From Bacillota bacterium (GTDB taxonomy: Bacteria > Bacillota > Bacilli > Alicyclobacillales > SLC66), in the NCBI GenBank assembly GCA_021846285.1, contig JAJZCB010000003.1, forward strand, positions 1 through 64,000: a stretch of DNA of 64,000 nt. The letters run 5' to 3'. Position 1 is the stretch's first letter, and each line of letters opens with the position of its first letter. Positions 26,887-34,690 of the stretch are shown here, piece by piece. Position numbers and translations under genes: made by a program. Below the pieces are notes generated by a model. It worked only from the letters and a program-made list of their open reading frames with translations. It did not search any database and had not been told where the DNA came from.

Positions 26887-27042
26887 TTAGCGGTACATCC
26901 ACTCCCCAAACCATCGAAGCAGCATCGTGACCAAGATGGCCATGAGGATGCAGGCCAACAGCACTTGCCCCAATGTAATCTGGTAGGAGACGAAGAAGCT
27001 GCCGGTGGATAGGCTGATCGTCGTTCCCAGTGTCGTTCCCAC
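26887..27042 (-). CDS. 51-residue membrane peptide, first of the tiny-protein run
   Basis: It starts with GTG at 27,042, preceded by GAGAGGTGAC. The N-terminus is polar (VGTTLGTTISLSTGSFF), the helix reads QVLLACILMAILVTMLL, and the end is RWFGEWMYR. It opens the block of six small membrane proteins that leads to coat-like paralogue B. Confidence 0.65.
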   Translation of the reverse strand: MGTTLGTTISLSTGSFFVSYQITLGQVLLACILMAILVTMLLRWFGEWMYR

Positions 27043-27269
27043 TTGTCACCTCTCTGGCCGGGAGGCTACAATTTTCGCGACCAGGAGCGATCCGCTAGCC
27101 ACGCGCTGACCGCTCCCTGCGCACCCGGCGGGCAGGCCAAATGCACTGCGCCCATAGACCAAGCCTGGAGCGCGCCGCATCGGGGGGCAACCGCCGAATT
27201 TCGCCGATTCTATCCCCTTTTTAAGCCGGTTTTAGTCGGTTTTGAGCTCACGTGCGCTGAGCGCATTTT
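27043..27269. other. Non-coding interval, possible promoter or origin
   Basis: These 227 bases separate the replication-side genes from the structural-side genes in an otherwise gapless leftward block. They include the direct repeat AAAACCGACT/AAAACCGGCT (minus strand, about 27,220-27,242) and a short hairpin TGCGC-TGA-GCGCA at about 27,250-27,263, then AT-rich sequence. A structural-operon promoter or replication origin would fit here. Neither is proven. Confidence 0.4.
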
Positions 27270-27788
27270 TCACTTATTTTTTCCTTCCCCCCTCCGAATC
27301 CCATTAGGAAACCACCATGTGGTATTCCTCAATCGGTCTTTTTCGACTCGCTGCCCCTTGGCGCGCCTACGAGAGAACAAAATTTTCGTAATGGCCGCGG
27401 CAGCCCCAATGGCCGCCAAATTCCCCAGCACGCCAACGACGAAGTGCACGCGGGGGCGAAAGATCCAGAGCGGACGCCGTGGAGCGGCCCCTGCCCGGCC
27501 CTGTTTCGCATAGGAAAATGTGTGACCCCCGCCTCTTTGCTGCCGGTGGCGATTCTCAGAGATCTCCGCGGCCAGGAAAAGCGCGATCAAGAACACTTCC
27601 ATTCCCAATATGAAGTGCCCAGGAGACGCAAAGTACATATGGGATTTGATCGCGTAGTTGTACATGGCTACATAGGCAGCATCGCCGGGCGAAGCGTGCG
27701 GGCCCGCGTGAAGCAATGGGAGCTGGGCGGCATCTCGAGCGCCCTGGGGGATGCTGACCCTGCGGGCCAAGAGCAAATGTGGCCTCAT
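27270..27788 (-). CDS. Two-helix membrane protein of unknown function
   Basis: This 172-residue protein has hydrophobic segments near residues 59-77 (FILGMEVFLIALFLAAEI) and 115-137 (FVVGVLGNLAAIGAAAAITK), with an Arg-rich segment between and a very basic C-terminus. The ATG at 27,788 has GGAGGAG upstream and overlaps the remA-like stop (ATGA). It is the last gene before the non-coding interval. Confidence 0.65.
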   Translation of the reverse strand: MRPHLLLARRVSIPQGARDAAQLPLLHAGPHASPGDAAYVAMYNYAIKSHMYFASPGHFILGMEVFLIALFLAAEISENRHRQQRGGGHTFSYAKQGRAGAAPRRPLWIFRPRVHFVVGVLGNLAAIGAAAAITKILFSRRRAKGQRVEKDRLRNTTWWFPNGIRRGEGKNK

Positions 27789-28090
27789 GCCTGCTCCTCC
27801 AGTACGTCAGCGGTGGTTCCGATGACCAATGCGGGCCCGCTCTCGGCGCCCGAGTGTCCGAGTCGTGTGGCCAGCGTCTCCGCGAGCAGCGAGCTGACAA
27901 TGACGTGATCACTGTCGCAGAAAATAACCGAACGCATCTGGCGGCCCTTGGTGGCGTCTATTACTTTTCCCCGAGACTTCGCGTCCTGGATGAGGCGTCG
28001 AACTGGTGATGAATCACTCGGAACGATGGTCACAATCCGCCCTACAAATACCGTCGCCCCGTACCCCACATTGACTAGCTTTAGCTCCAA
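27785..28090 (-). CDS. RemA-family DNA-binding protein (DUF370)
   Basis: This 101-residue protein aligns along nearly its whole length with RemA/YlzA of Bacillus. It shows LVNVGYGATVFVGRIVTIV, SSPVRRLIQDAKSRGKVIDAT, GRQMRSVIFCDSDHVIVSS and then AETLATRL. RemA forms ring-shaped oligomers that bind DNA and activate biofilm-matrix genes. Here it is carried by the element, between the helicase loader and a membrane protein, with overlapping ATGA junctions. It could control element late genes or alter host matrix or osmoprotection genes. The family call is strong and the role is inferred. Confidence 0.85.
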   Translation of the reverse strand: MELKLVNVGYGATVFVGRIVTIVPSDSSPVRRLIQDAKSRGKVIDATKGRQMRSVIFCDSDHVIVSSLLAETLATRLGHSGAESGPALVIGTTADVLEEQA

Positions 28091-28093
28091 AGT

Positions 28094-28945
28094 TTATGCC
28101 TCCCTCTGCCCCAAGCGATAATTCAAATTCATTCCCTCGGTTTGCTCCCCGTCTGTCAGCCGCATGTTAATCAGAAAATGGCTGCACATTTCGTAGATGC
28201 GACTCCCAATGGCTTCGTCGACCTCGCAGAGCCCTTCGATATCTCGCTCACTGGACACAAGGATCGGGAGCTGATTCAGGTAACGGAAATTGACGACGTC
28301 GAACAAGAATTCCAGTTGGAATTCTGTGGGCTCCTTGCGCCCCTTGTACAGGTCGTCCACATACAGAACGTCAGAGTTTTTCAAAGCGCCAAGCAGGCGC
28401 GTCACGGAATCTCCGTGGCCTTTCACTGCGTCACGAAGATCGCCGCTCCCTTCCACCCACGGAAAGTAGTGGACTCCTATCCCTTGTGAGAGAAGGGCGT
28501 TGGAGACCGCGACCAGCAAATGAGTCTTTCCGGCTCCCGAGGGCCCCAGCAATGCCATGCTGTTTTGCCGCCTCAGACGCAAAACATCGAAGTTGTGGGA
28601 GTAAAACTGGGCAGACTCGTAAGCGCGCAGCACGCATGCAGGCCGTCCTTCAACCCTAAAACTCCCAAAGCTGATTTTCTGAAATTCAGGTGAAATATGG
28701 GAAGATGCCATCAACCGTTGTACCCTCCTTCTTGGCACACAATCACAGATGCGCCATGTACATTCGCCATTGTCGGACTGCACGAGATACCCTGTTTCGT
28801 CTCGGCAGATGGGGCACTCGTAGTTCTCATGCGTCGAGGGGGGGCGGTGTCCAATCCGGAACAACGAGTCGCGGTCTACGCTCCTGATTTTCTCGATTCG
28901 CTGTAGAATCTCTTGCGCGACCGGGGCGAACGGTTCCATTGCCAT
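28094..28945 (-). CDS. DnaC/DnaI-like helicase loader ATPase
   Basis: This 283-residue protein has an N-terminal zinc-binding region (CPICRDETGY and CTWRICDCVPRRR) and a AAA+ domain with Walker A LLGPSGAGKTHLL and Walker B VLYVDDLYKG. This is the organisation of phage and plasmid DnaC/DnaI loaders, which place the replicative helicase on the origin. The ATG at 28,945 follows AAAGGAG and lies inside the end of the DnaD-like gene (118-base overlap). It implies theta-type replication using host helicase. Confidence 0.85.
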   Translation of the reverse strand: MAMEPFAPVAQEILQRIEKIRSVDRDSLFRIGHRPPSTHENYECPICRDETGYLVQSDNGECTWRICDCVPRRRVQRLMASSHISPEFQKISFGSFRVEGRPACVLRAYESAQFYSHNFDVLRLRRQNSMALLGPSGAGKTHLLVAVSNALLSQGIGVHYFPWVEGSGDLRDAVKGHGDSVTRLLGALKNSDVLYVDDLYKGRKEPTEFQLEFLFDVVNFRYLNQLPILVSSERDIEGLCEVDEAIGSRIYEMCSHFLINMRLTDGEQTEGMNLNYRLGQREA

Positions 28946-29786
28946 GACGCAGCTCCTTTCGCTCTCTAAATTCCTCGGCTTCCTGTGTGGCGGCAGAGAT
29001 GGTCAGAATCCCTTTCTCTCGCCAGGCCCCAAGTGTCCGAATGGCATACCGCAGGTCCTTCTGGCCCAGCGCGGCCTGCTCGATCGCACGGATGACAAGA
29101 CCTAGTTCCATGCGGTCGTCAAGCGCATAGAGCAGGAGCCGCGAAACTTGAAAATCGGTAGCAAGGATTCCGAATGTCCGTTCGATTACGCTGTGAACCG
29201 CCTTGTATGCCGCTGGATCTCGCTCCACGGGAGATCGTTCCGTGACTTCGGGGATCTCGCGCGCACGCGCGTGTTGCTGGTGCTGTTGGTCTTTTGATGG
29301 TGAAGGAGAAGGTGAAGGTACGGGGAACTGCGGGGAACCATGGGGATTTTCGGGGGTTTGCGGGGCCCCGTGGTTCCCCGTGGGGGTCTGTGGGGCGTTA
29401 TTGCCGATGCCCTCGGGAGCAGGAAAATCGGATTCCATTTTGTCCTTGCCAGGACGGCGATTGGTCCGGTTCATATGTGTTTGAAACTTGTACCAGCGTT
29501 CTTCCGGAATTCGCATATATCGTCTACCGCTGACCTCATAGAGTTCCACAAGGCCCGTTTCGCCAAAGAGAAGGAGGGCGCGCTCAATGTCCTCTGCAGA
29601 GAGGGAGTCCAGGGACGGAAAGATGCGTGCTTTCAGTACCTTGGCGTTCGCCTCGGCCCGCCCCCAATCGTCAAAAGTGAGGAGGATCCATGGCCAGAGG
29701 AGGACCGCCTGCTGATCCTTCTCCCCCACTTCCAGCAGCTTGTCGTCCGAACTCATCTCGCTGGAAATAAAAACCTTGCGCGCCAT
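28827..29786 (-). CDS. DnaD-like replication initiation protein
   Basis: This 319-residue protein has an N-terminal winged-helix region (MARKVFISSEMSSDDKL to RRYMRIPEERWYKFQ), a Pro/Gln-rich linker, and a DnaD/DnaB-II type helical domain around residues 190-265 (ERTFGILATDFQVSRLLLYALDD to LGAWREKGI). Phage replication initiators of Bacillota often have this form and are followed by a DnaC-like loader, as here. A short Ser-Pro repeat (PSPSPSPSK) lies in the linker. It is probably the element's initiator, and its own coding sequence may contain the origin. Confidence 0.82.
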   Translation of the reverse strand: MARKVFISSEMSSDDKLLEVGEKDQQAVLLWPWILLTFDDWGRAEANAKVLKARIFPSLDSLSAEDIERALLLFGETGLVELYEVSGRRYMRIPEERWYKFQTHMNRTNRRPGKDKMESDFPAPEGIGNNAPQTPTGNHGAPQTPENPHGSPQFPVPSPSPSPSKDQQHQQHARAREIPEVTERSPVERDPAAYKAVHSVIERTFGILATDFQVSRLLLYALDDRMELGLVIRAIEQAALGQKDLRYAIRTLGAWREKGILTISAATQEAEEFRERKELRHGNGTVRPGRARDSTANRENQERRPRLVVPDWTPPPLDA

Positions 29787-29804
29787 ATCGTACTGCCCTC
29801 TTTC

Positions 29805-30038
29805 TTACTTGAGATTTGTTGCTCCCTGAGAATTCCTACGGAGAACATTCTGCGCGACGAGATTCCGCCTGCCTTTCTCATTCCACTGCCAGGCGAACTG
29901 GAGGAACGCGACCTCACGCATGGCGTGGCGGCACCGAGGACAACTGGGGGGGATCACGACGCTCCCCATGCACCATAATTCCTCGCATCCACCGCAGCTG
30001 CACCAGAATTCATGTCGCTCCATGGCATTCTCGGCCAT
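29805..30038 (-). CDS. Small zinc-ribbon protein
   Basis: This 77-residue protein has four or more cysteines arranged as zinc knuckles (FWCSCGGCEELWC and PSCPRCRH) and a basic C-terminus. The ATG at 30,038 has AAGGAGG 8 bases upstream. It precedes the DnaD-like gene by 18 bases, so it is co-transcribed. No specific family is recognised. Confidence 0.7.
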   Translation of the reverse strand: MAENAMERHEFWCSCGGCEELWCMGSVVIPPSCPRCRHAMREVAFLQFAWQWNEKGRRNLVAQNVLRRNSQGATNLK

Positions 30039-30040
30039 GA

Positions 30041-30352
30041 TCAAACCTCCTTCAGCTTCCCCCGATTCCGACACGATGAGGGCGCAGAGTCTTCCGGCTG
30101 TGGAGAGGCCATGAGTCCGTCCTCTTCCTGGCCCGCGACAGGGAACAGGGTTGCCTGCTCCCATGTGATGATCAGGTCTCCATCGGCCCCTTTGGCCTTG
30201 CAAACGTACTGGGGATTCCACAGCCACGATGTGCTGATTTGGTACAGACCCAGCCACGGATAGCGAAAAGACAAAACGGACAGAAACCCCGAAATCCCGA
30301 GATTATTGACTTTGTCCATGGCGTCCGATCGCCTCATCACGATTTCCGGCAT
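30041..30352 (-). CDS. Unknown 103-residue phage-type protein
   Basis: The protein has a central region FLSVLSFRYPWLGLYQISTS and WLWNPQYVCKAK, and a Pro/Ser-rich acidic end. GGGAGG lies before the ATG at 30,352. It is two bases from the zinc-ribbon gene. No domain is recognised. Confidence 0.6.
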   Translation of the reverse strand: MPEIVMRRSDAMDKVNNLGISGFLSVLSFRYPWLGLYQISTSWLWNPQYVCKAKGADGDLIITWEQATLFPVAGQEEDGLMASPQPEDSAPSSCRNRGKLKEV

Positions 30353-30510
30353 AATGTTACCTCCCATGTTTTGATGTCCGGACCCGGCGGTAGCCCTAAG
30401 GAAATTCTCGAGCGCTTCGCCGCCTGTTCGACCTGATGCGCGAGGGACCGGAGCTGCATCGCTTCGGCCACCATGCACCTCGCGATTTCTTCCATTCTGT
30501 TAATGCCCAT
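30337..30510 (-). CDS. 57-residue helical protein
   Basis: A short helical protein (MGINRMEEIARCMVAEAMQL and LAHQVEQAAKRSR) starts at 30,510 after GGGGGGAGGAG. It overlaps the next gene by 16 bases. Function is unknown. Confidence 0.58.
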   Translation of the reverse strand: MGINRMEEIARCMVAEAMQLRSLAHQVEQAAKRSRISLGLPPGPDIKTWEVTLCRKS

Positions 30511-30961
30511 CTGACTCCTCCCCCCAGTGTTCATCGACTGTATAAGGCGTAGAGATATCCAAGTTCTTTTGCGGTTGAAATACGTTACATTGCACATTCT
30601 GGATCTTTCCCACCCTCCCGCTCTGGCTCAAAAACTCGACCATGATTTTTGCGTTAGATTCGTCCGATCCGATGCCTACGAGAGACCAATCCTCCGTGCT
30701 CCCCCGTTCCTTGGCCCAAACCAGAAAAACAGATATTGCCCCACTCATTTCAATCCCCCTTCCGAATTCGCCTCCACGAACAGATCTAGCTGCGTGACAA
30801 GTTGGTAATTTGTCAGACCAGCTCCAGCGCTGCAAGTCGGCCACGGTAAGGTTATGGCGGCCGATCCTCGACGTAGACGACCACATGACAGCGTCGCCGT
30901 CGCAGACCATCTCAAGAATTTGCCGGGTAGCGCGCATCAACTTCCGCTCGCTGTCACTCAT
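30500..30961 (-). CDS. Fused small ORF created by a segmental duplication
   Basis: The 153-codon frame has two parts. Codons 1-50 (ATRQILEMVCDGDAV to TVADLQRWSW) resemble the 63-residue protein at 32,417-32,608. Codons 72-153 form an 82-residue protein (MSGAISVFLVWAKERGSTED) with its own site GGAAGGGGG before an ATG at 30,748. That second protein is a close copy of the start of the 30,965-31,585 product. Between them, another frame still encodes a decayed copy of the adenine methyltransferase C-terminus. The real products are probably a truncated first protein and the 82-residue protein. Confidence 0.6.
   Translation of the reverse strand: MSDSERKLMRATRQILEMVCDGDAVMWSSTSRIGRHNLTVADLQRWSWSDKLPTCHAARSVRGGEFGRGIEMSGAISVFLVWAKERGSTEDWSLVGIGSDESNAKIMVEFLSQSGRVGKIQNVQCNVFQPQKNLDISTPYTVDEHWGEESDGH
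30590..30815. repeat. Duplicated segment, copy 1 (methyltransferase tail plus small gene)
   Basis: This stretch matches 31,410-31,640 at DNA level with many identical blocks, for example AACAGATCT near 30,779 and 31,619. It contains a relic of the adenine methyltransferase 3' end (TNYQLVTQLDLF against ANYQLLTQPDLF) and the start of the following small gene. Confidence 0.75.
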
Positions 30962-30964
30962 GAG

Positions 30965-31585
30965 TCATACCTCCCGATAATCCGCAATCACATGTCCGTT
31001 TGCATCGAAGTACCGCGTCTTCCAGTGTGGATGGCAGTACTCCTCATGGAAACTGCCGTCAAGAACGACCGCCCAATTACTGCTGGAATTCGCTCCAACG
31101 ATAGTACCCATCTTGCCGCCCACTTCAATCCGCGTGCCTTGGTGGACAAATGGCATGTTTCTTTGGTCGCGTACCGATGCGAAGGTGTCGGGATTCCCGA
31201 AGAAAGATTGAATGCTGGCTCTACCGATCTTCTTGACGAGTAAGCGGGGCATGATCTCCGCAAACGTCGTTTCCCAAATCCCGTCCTGTAGATACCGATA
31301 GTACGCATACTTCGCCTTTCCCGCCGTTTTGGCCACACAGCGATATCCGAAATCCCATCCGTCCACACGAACCTCAAACTGGAACATTCTCACACCTCCT
31401 CCGGTAAGCGGTTGAAATATATTGCATTTCACAGGCTGGATCTTGCCCACCCGTCCGCGCTGGCTCAACAAATCGACCATGTTTTTTGCGTTAGATTCGT
31501 CCGATCCAATGCCTACGAGAGACCAATCCTCAATGCTGCCACGTTTCCTGGACCAAACCAGAAAAACAGATTTTGCCCGGCTCAT
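30965..31585 (-). CDS. Unknown protein with duplicated N-terminal module
   Basis: This 206-residue frame starts at 31,585 after GGAAGGGTGG and overlaps the methyltransferase stop (ATGA). The first 60 residues (MSRAKSVFLVWSRKRGSIED, GIGSDESNAKNMVDLLSQRG) match the 82-residue protein from copy 1. A second ATG at 31,387 with GGAGGAGG just upstream opens a 140-residue protein (MFQFEVRVDGWDFGYRCVAK). The frame may therefore be a fusion of two formerly separate small genes, or yield two products. No family is recognised. Confidence 0.6.
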   Translation of the reverse strand: MSRAKSVFLVWSRKRGSIEDWSLVGIGSDESNAKNMVDLLSQRGRVGKIQPVKCNIFQPLTGGGVRMFQFEVRVDGWDFGYRCVAKTAGKAKYAYYRYLQDGIWETTFAEIMPRLLVKKIGRASIQSFFGNPDTFASVRDQRNMPFVHQGTRIEVGGKMGTIVGANSSSNWAVVLDGSFHEEYCHPHWKTRYFDANGHVIADYREV

Positions 31586-31640
31586 TCCCACCACCCTTCC
31601 AAATTCGTCTCCACTTCGAACAGATCTGGCTGCGTGAGAA
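31410..31640. repeat. Duplicated segment, copy 2
   Basis: This is the partner of 30,590-30,815. Here the adenine methyltransferase reading frame is intact, so this copy is probably the original. Confidence 0.75.
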
Positions 31641-32433
31641 GTTGATAGTTGGCCAGCACTAACTCCGTGGCCTGTTCCTTGACATCGCATCCAGGTCTCC
31701 CGAATCGGTAGCTGCCGAGTGTGGAGCGTTGCCAGCCAGCGTAGAGTTGATCCACAAACGGATGCGGGTAATAACTCACCATCGCCCGCCCACGGATGTT
31801 TGCCAGCATCGCCGCCAGTTCTCGATGATCGTCCGCCGAGAATCCCCCCTTGTAGTTATGCTCTTGGCCTACATACGGCGGGTCCGCATAGAAAAGTGTC
31901 TGAGGACTGTCGTAGACCCGCAAAACCTCACGAAAATCGCGGCATTCGATCATGACACCTCGCATTCGCTCTGAGAAAGACCGAAACCGATCTGGCACCC
32001 TGGCCCATTTAAGCGCGGGATTAACGCCTGCATGCCGGCTGTGCGCCCACCCTGTTTTGTAGGCGTTCCCGCCTGCAATCGCGGAGCGGTTGCCGTAGAA
32101 CCACCGCACAGCACGCTCAAAAGGATCGTCAGGCGACTCCTCCCACTTCCAGCGCTCAAAGAGGGCGCGTGAGTAAGGAAGGGTTTCGCAGGCTTGGGCA
32201 AACCGATCCGGATCCTCGCGGAGCACCAACAGGAAATTCACCAGGTCACCGTCGATATCGTTATAAACGTCGCAGGATGTTGGCGGTTTGGCCGCGATGA
32301 CATGTGCCCCCCCCCCGAAGAGTTCGACATAGACCTTATGGGGAGGCATGAGGTCGATGAGCCTGTGCGCCAGGCGTGCCTTGCCCCCGAACCAGATCAG
32401 AGGGCTTCGCCATTCGTTAACAGGAGTATTCAT
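31582..32433 (-). CDS. D12-class N6-adenine DNA methyltransferase (Dam-like)
   Basis: This 283-residue enzyme has the FxGxG motif YVELFGGGAHV, the catalytic DPPY (TLFYADPPYVG) and an opening SPLIWFGGKARLAHRL, as in D12-class Dam enzymes. It methylates adenine N6 in DNA. The target sequence cannot be told. I chose the ATG at 32,433, which starts just before the conserved region. It overlaps the previous small gene by 17 bases. There is no partner nuclease beside it, so a protective or regulatory role for the element DNA is likely. Confidence 0.86.
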   Translation of the reverse strand: MNTPVNEWRSPLIWFGGKARLAHRLIDLMPPHKVYVELFGGGAHVIAAKPPTSCDVYNDIDGDLVNFLLVLREDPDRFAQACETLPYSRALFERWKWEESPDDPFERAVRWFYGNRSAIAGGNAYKTGWAHSRHAGVNPALKWARVPDRFRSFSERMRGVMIECRDFREVLRVYDSPQTLFYADPPYVGQEHNYKGGFSADDHRELAAMLANIRGRAMVSYYPHPFVDQLYAGWQRSTLGSYRFGRPGCDVKEQATELVLANYQLLTQPDLFEVETNLEGWWE

Positions 32434-32608
32434 TCGTTCCACGTCCCCTCTGTGCCTCATATTTCTGAGTCTGGAGGTGCCAGCGCTCCATGTCCGCGAC
32501 TGTTATGCCACGGCGGAGCATAAGAACAGAAGAATAGAGTGCGGCTGAGTCCGCATCACCAACCATGCGAAGATACCGCCAAGCCATGTCATATTCGACT
32601 CGGCGCAT
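32417..32608 (-). CDS. 63-residue protein between the two methyltransferases
   Basis: A small protein (MRRVEYDMAWRYLRMVGDAD, GITVADMERWHLQTQKY) starts at 32,608 after GGAGGGAGGGG. It resembles codons 1-50 of the 30,500-30,961 frame. Its start lies inside the end of the C5 methyltransferase and its end inside the start of the adenine methyltransferase. Function is unknown. Confidence 0.6.
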   Translation of the reverse strand: MRRVEYDMAWRYLRMVGDADSAALYSSVLMLRRGITVADMERWHLQTQKYEAQRGRGTNEYSC

Positions 32609-34253
32609 TTTTCTCACCCCTCCCTCCTGGCGCCACCCAGATCTCCGCCGCGTCCATGAGCCACACGCCCTCACTTTGGGCCATGAGCGCGCGCAGTGCT
32701 TCTCCAGCAATAGCGCGGGCGGCGGGCGGTGGCACGTCATTGCCAATGCGCTCCCGCCATTTCGCGTCCGACTTTCCGACGAGTTGGAACGGCGTGCCAT
32801 CCGGCAGGTGAGTAGGAAAGCCTTGGAGCATCGCCAACTCGTATGTGGTGAGTGGGCGGTGCCAGGTTCCGTCTTCCGCGATGGCCACCCAGACGCCATT
32901 ATCGGTGTCGTCAGGAATGCGCGGGTCGGCGACCGCTCCCGCACTGGCGTGGATGTCTCCGGCGCCAATCACAGTTCTGGCGGGTTCATTCCATCCTTGA
33001 ACACCCATTGTTCCTGAACGCGGCGCGCAACCAAGACGCGGATCCGCGATTGACGCCGATGTGTTCATGATCCTGGCCGCACCCCGAACTGTCGGCGCAG
33101 CCTTTTCCCAATCCAGCACCCCGTAGCCACCTGGATGTCCTTGCGCCTTCACGCGGGGGTCTGCCACGCTGATCAGCCCGTTCGCGACGTGTGTTGCGCC
33201 AGTCACCGTGCCAGACGGCTCCGTCCAGTGCGTCAGTCGATAGTGCGTGGTGTGGCGTGTCTTTTCGTCGTTGTTTTCGAAACGCGGATCGGCAATTGCA
33301 GCTGCCGCGTTGCTCCGCCCCCACCCCGCAGCGCCGGTCACAGCGCCACTTGGTTCGTTCCAAGCCTGCACACCCATCGCCCCAGCTCCTCGCGGTGTGT
33401 ATTCCAAGCGATACGCCGTGTGGTCGATCCGCTGCAGGTCACGCCAGTCCCCACCGGCCGGAATCAGTGCGAGTCGCACCCACGTTTTCCACGCGAGGCG
33501 CGGCATCCGGTGCAGCGGCCCGCCCGCCGGATCATCAGGCATCGGGAGCGGCCCAATCACCTGGCCGATGGCGCGTACACGCTGTTTGGTCGGGAGACGC
33601 ACGAAGCTGTCCAGTTTTTGCGGCAGTCGCGCCAAGAGCAGATAGCGCCTGCGATGCTGTGCGAGTCCGCCCAGCTCACCGCAGTCGTGGGTCCGGTCGT
33701 CAAACATGTATCCAACGCGGGTGAGCATCGCGCGAATCTCCGAGAGAAGCGCGTTGCCGCGTGTTTGGATGCGCGGAACGTTCTCGAACAAGATCAACGA
33801 CGGCAGGTCGTCCTCGAACGCCTGGATCGTCAGTCGCAGTCCACGCACCGTGAGGCGATTGAGCGCTTGATACTTGTCTCCAGCGGCGCATTGCTGCGGC
33901 AGGAGTCCGGAGAACCCCTTACACGGTGCAGACAGAAAGACCACATCCGGTGTCTCCCCATCCGTCGCACGCCAGATGTCGTAAGACGTGGCTTCCGTCC
34001 AGTCTGCTGGAGGCTCCTGGCCGTGGAAAGCGACGTAATCCTCACGCGCGAACAGGTCCATCTCAACGGCCGGCGCACTCGTGATGCGTCGGAAGTCCTC
34101 ACACGCCTGCGGATCTACGTCGATCCCGCCCAGCGTCTCGAAATGGCCCATCCGACCCCCGAATTCCTCGCGGGCTTGCTGAAATCCCAGCGCCCCGCCG
34201 CCAATGCCTGAAAACAAATGGAGCACGGTATATATACGTTCTGAGTTAATCAT
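32589..34253 (-). CDS. C5-cytosine DNA methyltransferase with internal repeats
   Basis: This 554-residue enzyme has motif I LHLFSGIGGGALGF, catalytic motif IV SAPCKGFSG, motif VI FENVPRI, motif VIII QHRRRYLLLA and C-terminal motifs IX-X (LTTYELAMLQGFPTHL, RIGNDVPPPAARAIAGEAL). Between motifs VIII and IX it carries four copies of a unit of about 30-40 residues with W-N-E-P, T-V-x-G-A and ending in A-D-P-R. Units of this type occur in some long phage methyltransferases. The ATG at 34,253 follows GGGAGGG. No cognate nuclease is seen. Confidence 0.85.
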   Translation of the reverse strand: MINSERIYTVLHLFSGIGGGALGFQQAREEFGGRMGHFETLGGIDVDPQACEDFRRITSAPAVEMDLFAREDYVAFHGQEPPADWTEATSYDIWRATDGETPDVVFLSAPCKGFSGLLPQQCAAGDKYQALNRLTVRGLRLTIQAFEDDLPSLILFENVPRIQTRGNALLSEIRAMLTRVGYMFDDRTHDCGELGGLAQHRRRYLLLARLPQKLDSFVRLPTKQRVRAIGQVIGPLPMPDDPAGGPLHRMPRLAWKTWVRLALIPAGGDWRDLQRIDHTAYRLEYTPRGAGAMGVQAWNEPSGAVTGAAGWGRSNAAAAIADPRFENNDEKTRHTTHYRLTHWTEPSGTVTGATHVANGLISVADPRVKAQGHPGGYGVLDWEKAAPTVRGAARIMNTSASIADPRLGCAPRSGTMGVQGWNEPARTVIGAGDIHASAGAVADPRIPDDTDNGVWVAIAEDGTWHRPLTTYELAMLQGFPTHLPDGTPFQLVGKSDAKWRERIGNDVPPPAARAIAGEALRALMAQSEGVWLMDAAEIWVAPGGRGEKNAPSRI

Positions 34254-34273
34254 GTTCTTGCCCTCCCACCCAC

Positions 34274-34660
34274 TCACCACCACATCATGACGCCACCATT
34301 TGACGGATCGACCCATAATTGCAACGTGCGATCATACGATGTGCTCCGCTTTCCCCGCAATACCACCTCCACGACCCGCCATCCCTCGTATGACCCGCTC
34401 GCTCTCAGATCGATGACATCCACCACGTTTCGCGCCCCATACCGAGCGTCCATGATGGCGATCTCTTGGGCATAGCGCGTTGTCCAGTGCACATGGTAGG
34501 CCGTGATGGCTGCCACAATGCACAAAAGCATCGCGAGAGGGGGAAGCCAGAGGAGAGGCTTATTTGATCCCCAAATAAAGTCGTCTCTTAAGAACATCAC
34601 TACAATGAGTGAAACGAAGCCGGAGAAAATGCCCACACCGATCAAGAAACCCAGCAACAC
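34274..34660 (-). CDS. Two-helix membrane protein, unknown
   Basis: This 128-residue protein has two N-terminal membrane helices (LLGFLIGVGIFSGFVSLIVV and LLWLPPLAMLLCIVAAITAY) and a soluble C-terminal domain ending VDPSNGGVMMWW. The GTG start lies after GAGGGAGG. It is located among early genes of the element. Confidence 0.6.
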   Translation of the reverse strand: MLLGFLIGVGIFSGFVSLIVVMFLRDDFIWGSNKPLLWLPPLAMLLCIVAAITAYHVHWTTRYAQEIAIMDARYGARNVVDVIDLRASGSYEGWRVVEVVLRGKRSTSYDRTLQLWVDPSNGGVMMWW

Positions 34661-34690
34661 ACCCAGCCTCCCTCATCGCAACATGAAATT

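Noticed and set aside
33135-34211. 358-codon rightward frame over the C5 methyltransferase
   Set aside because: It is antisense to conserved methyltransferase motifs and has no motif of its own.
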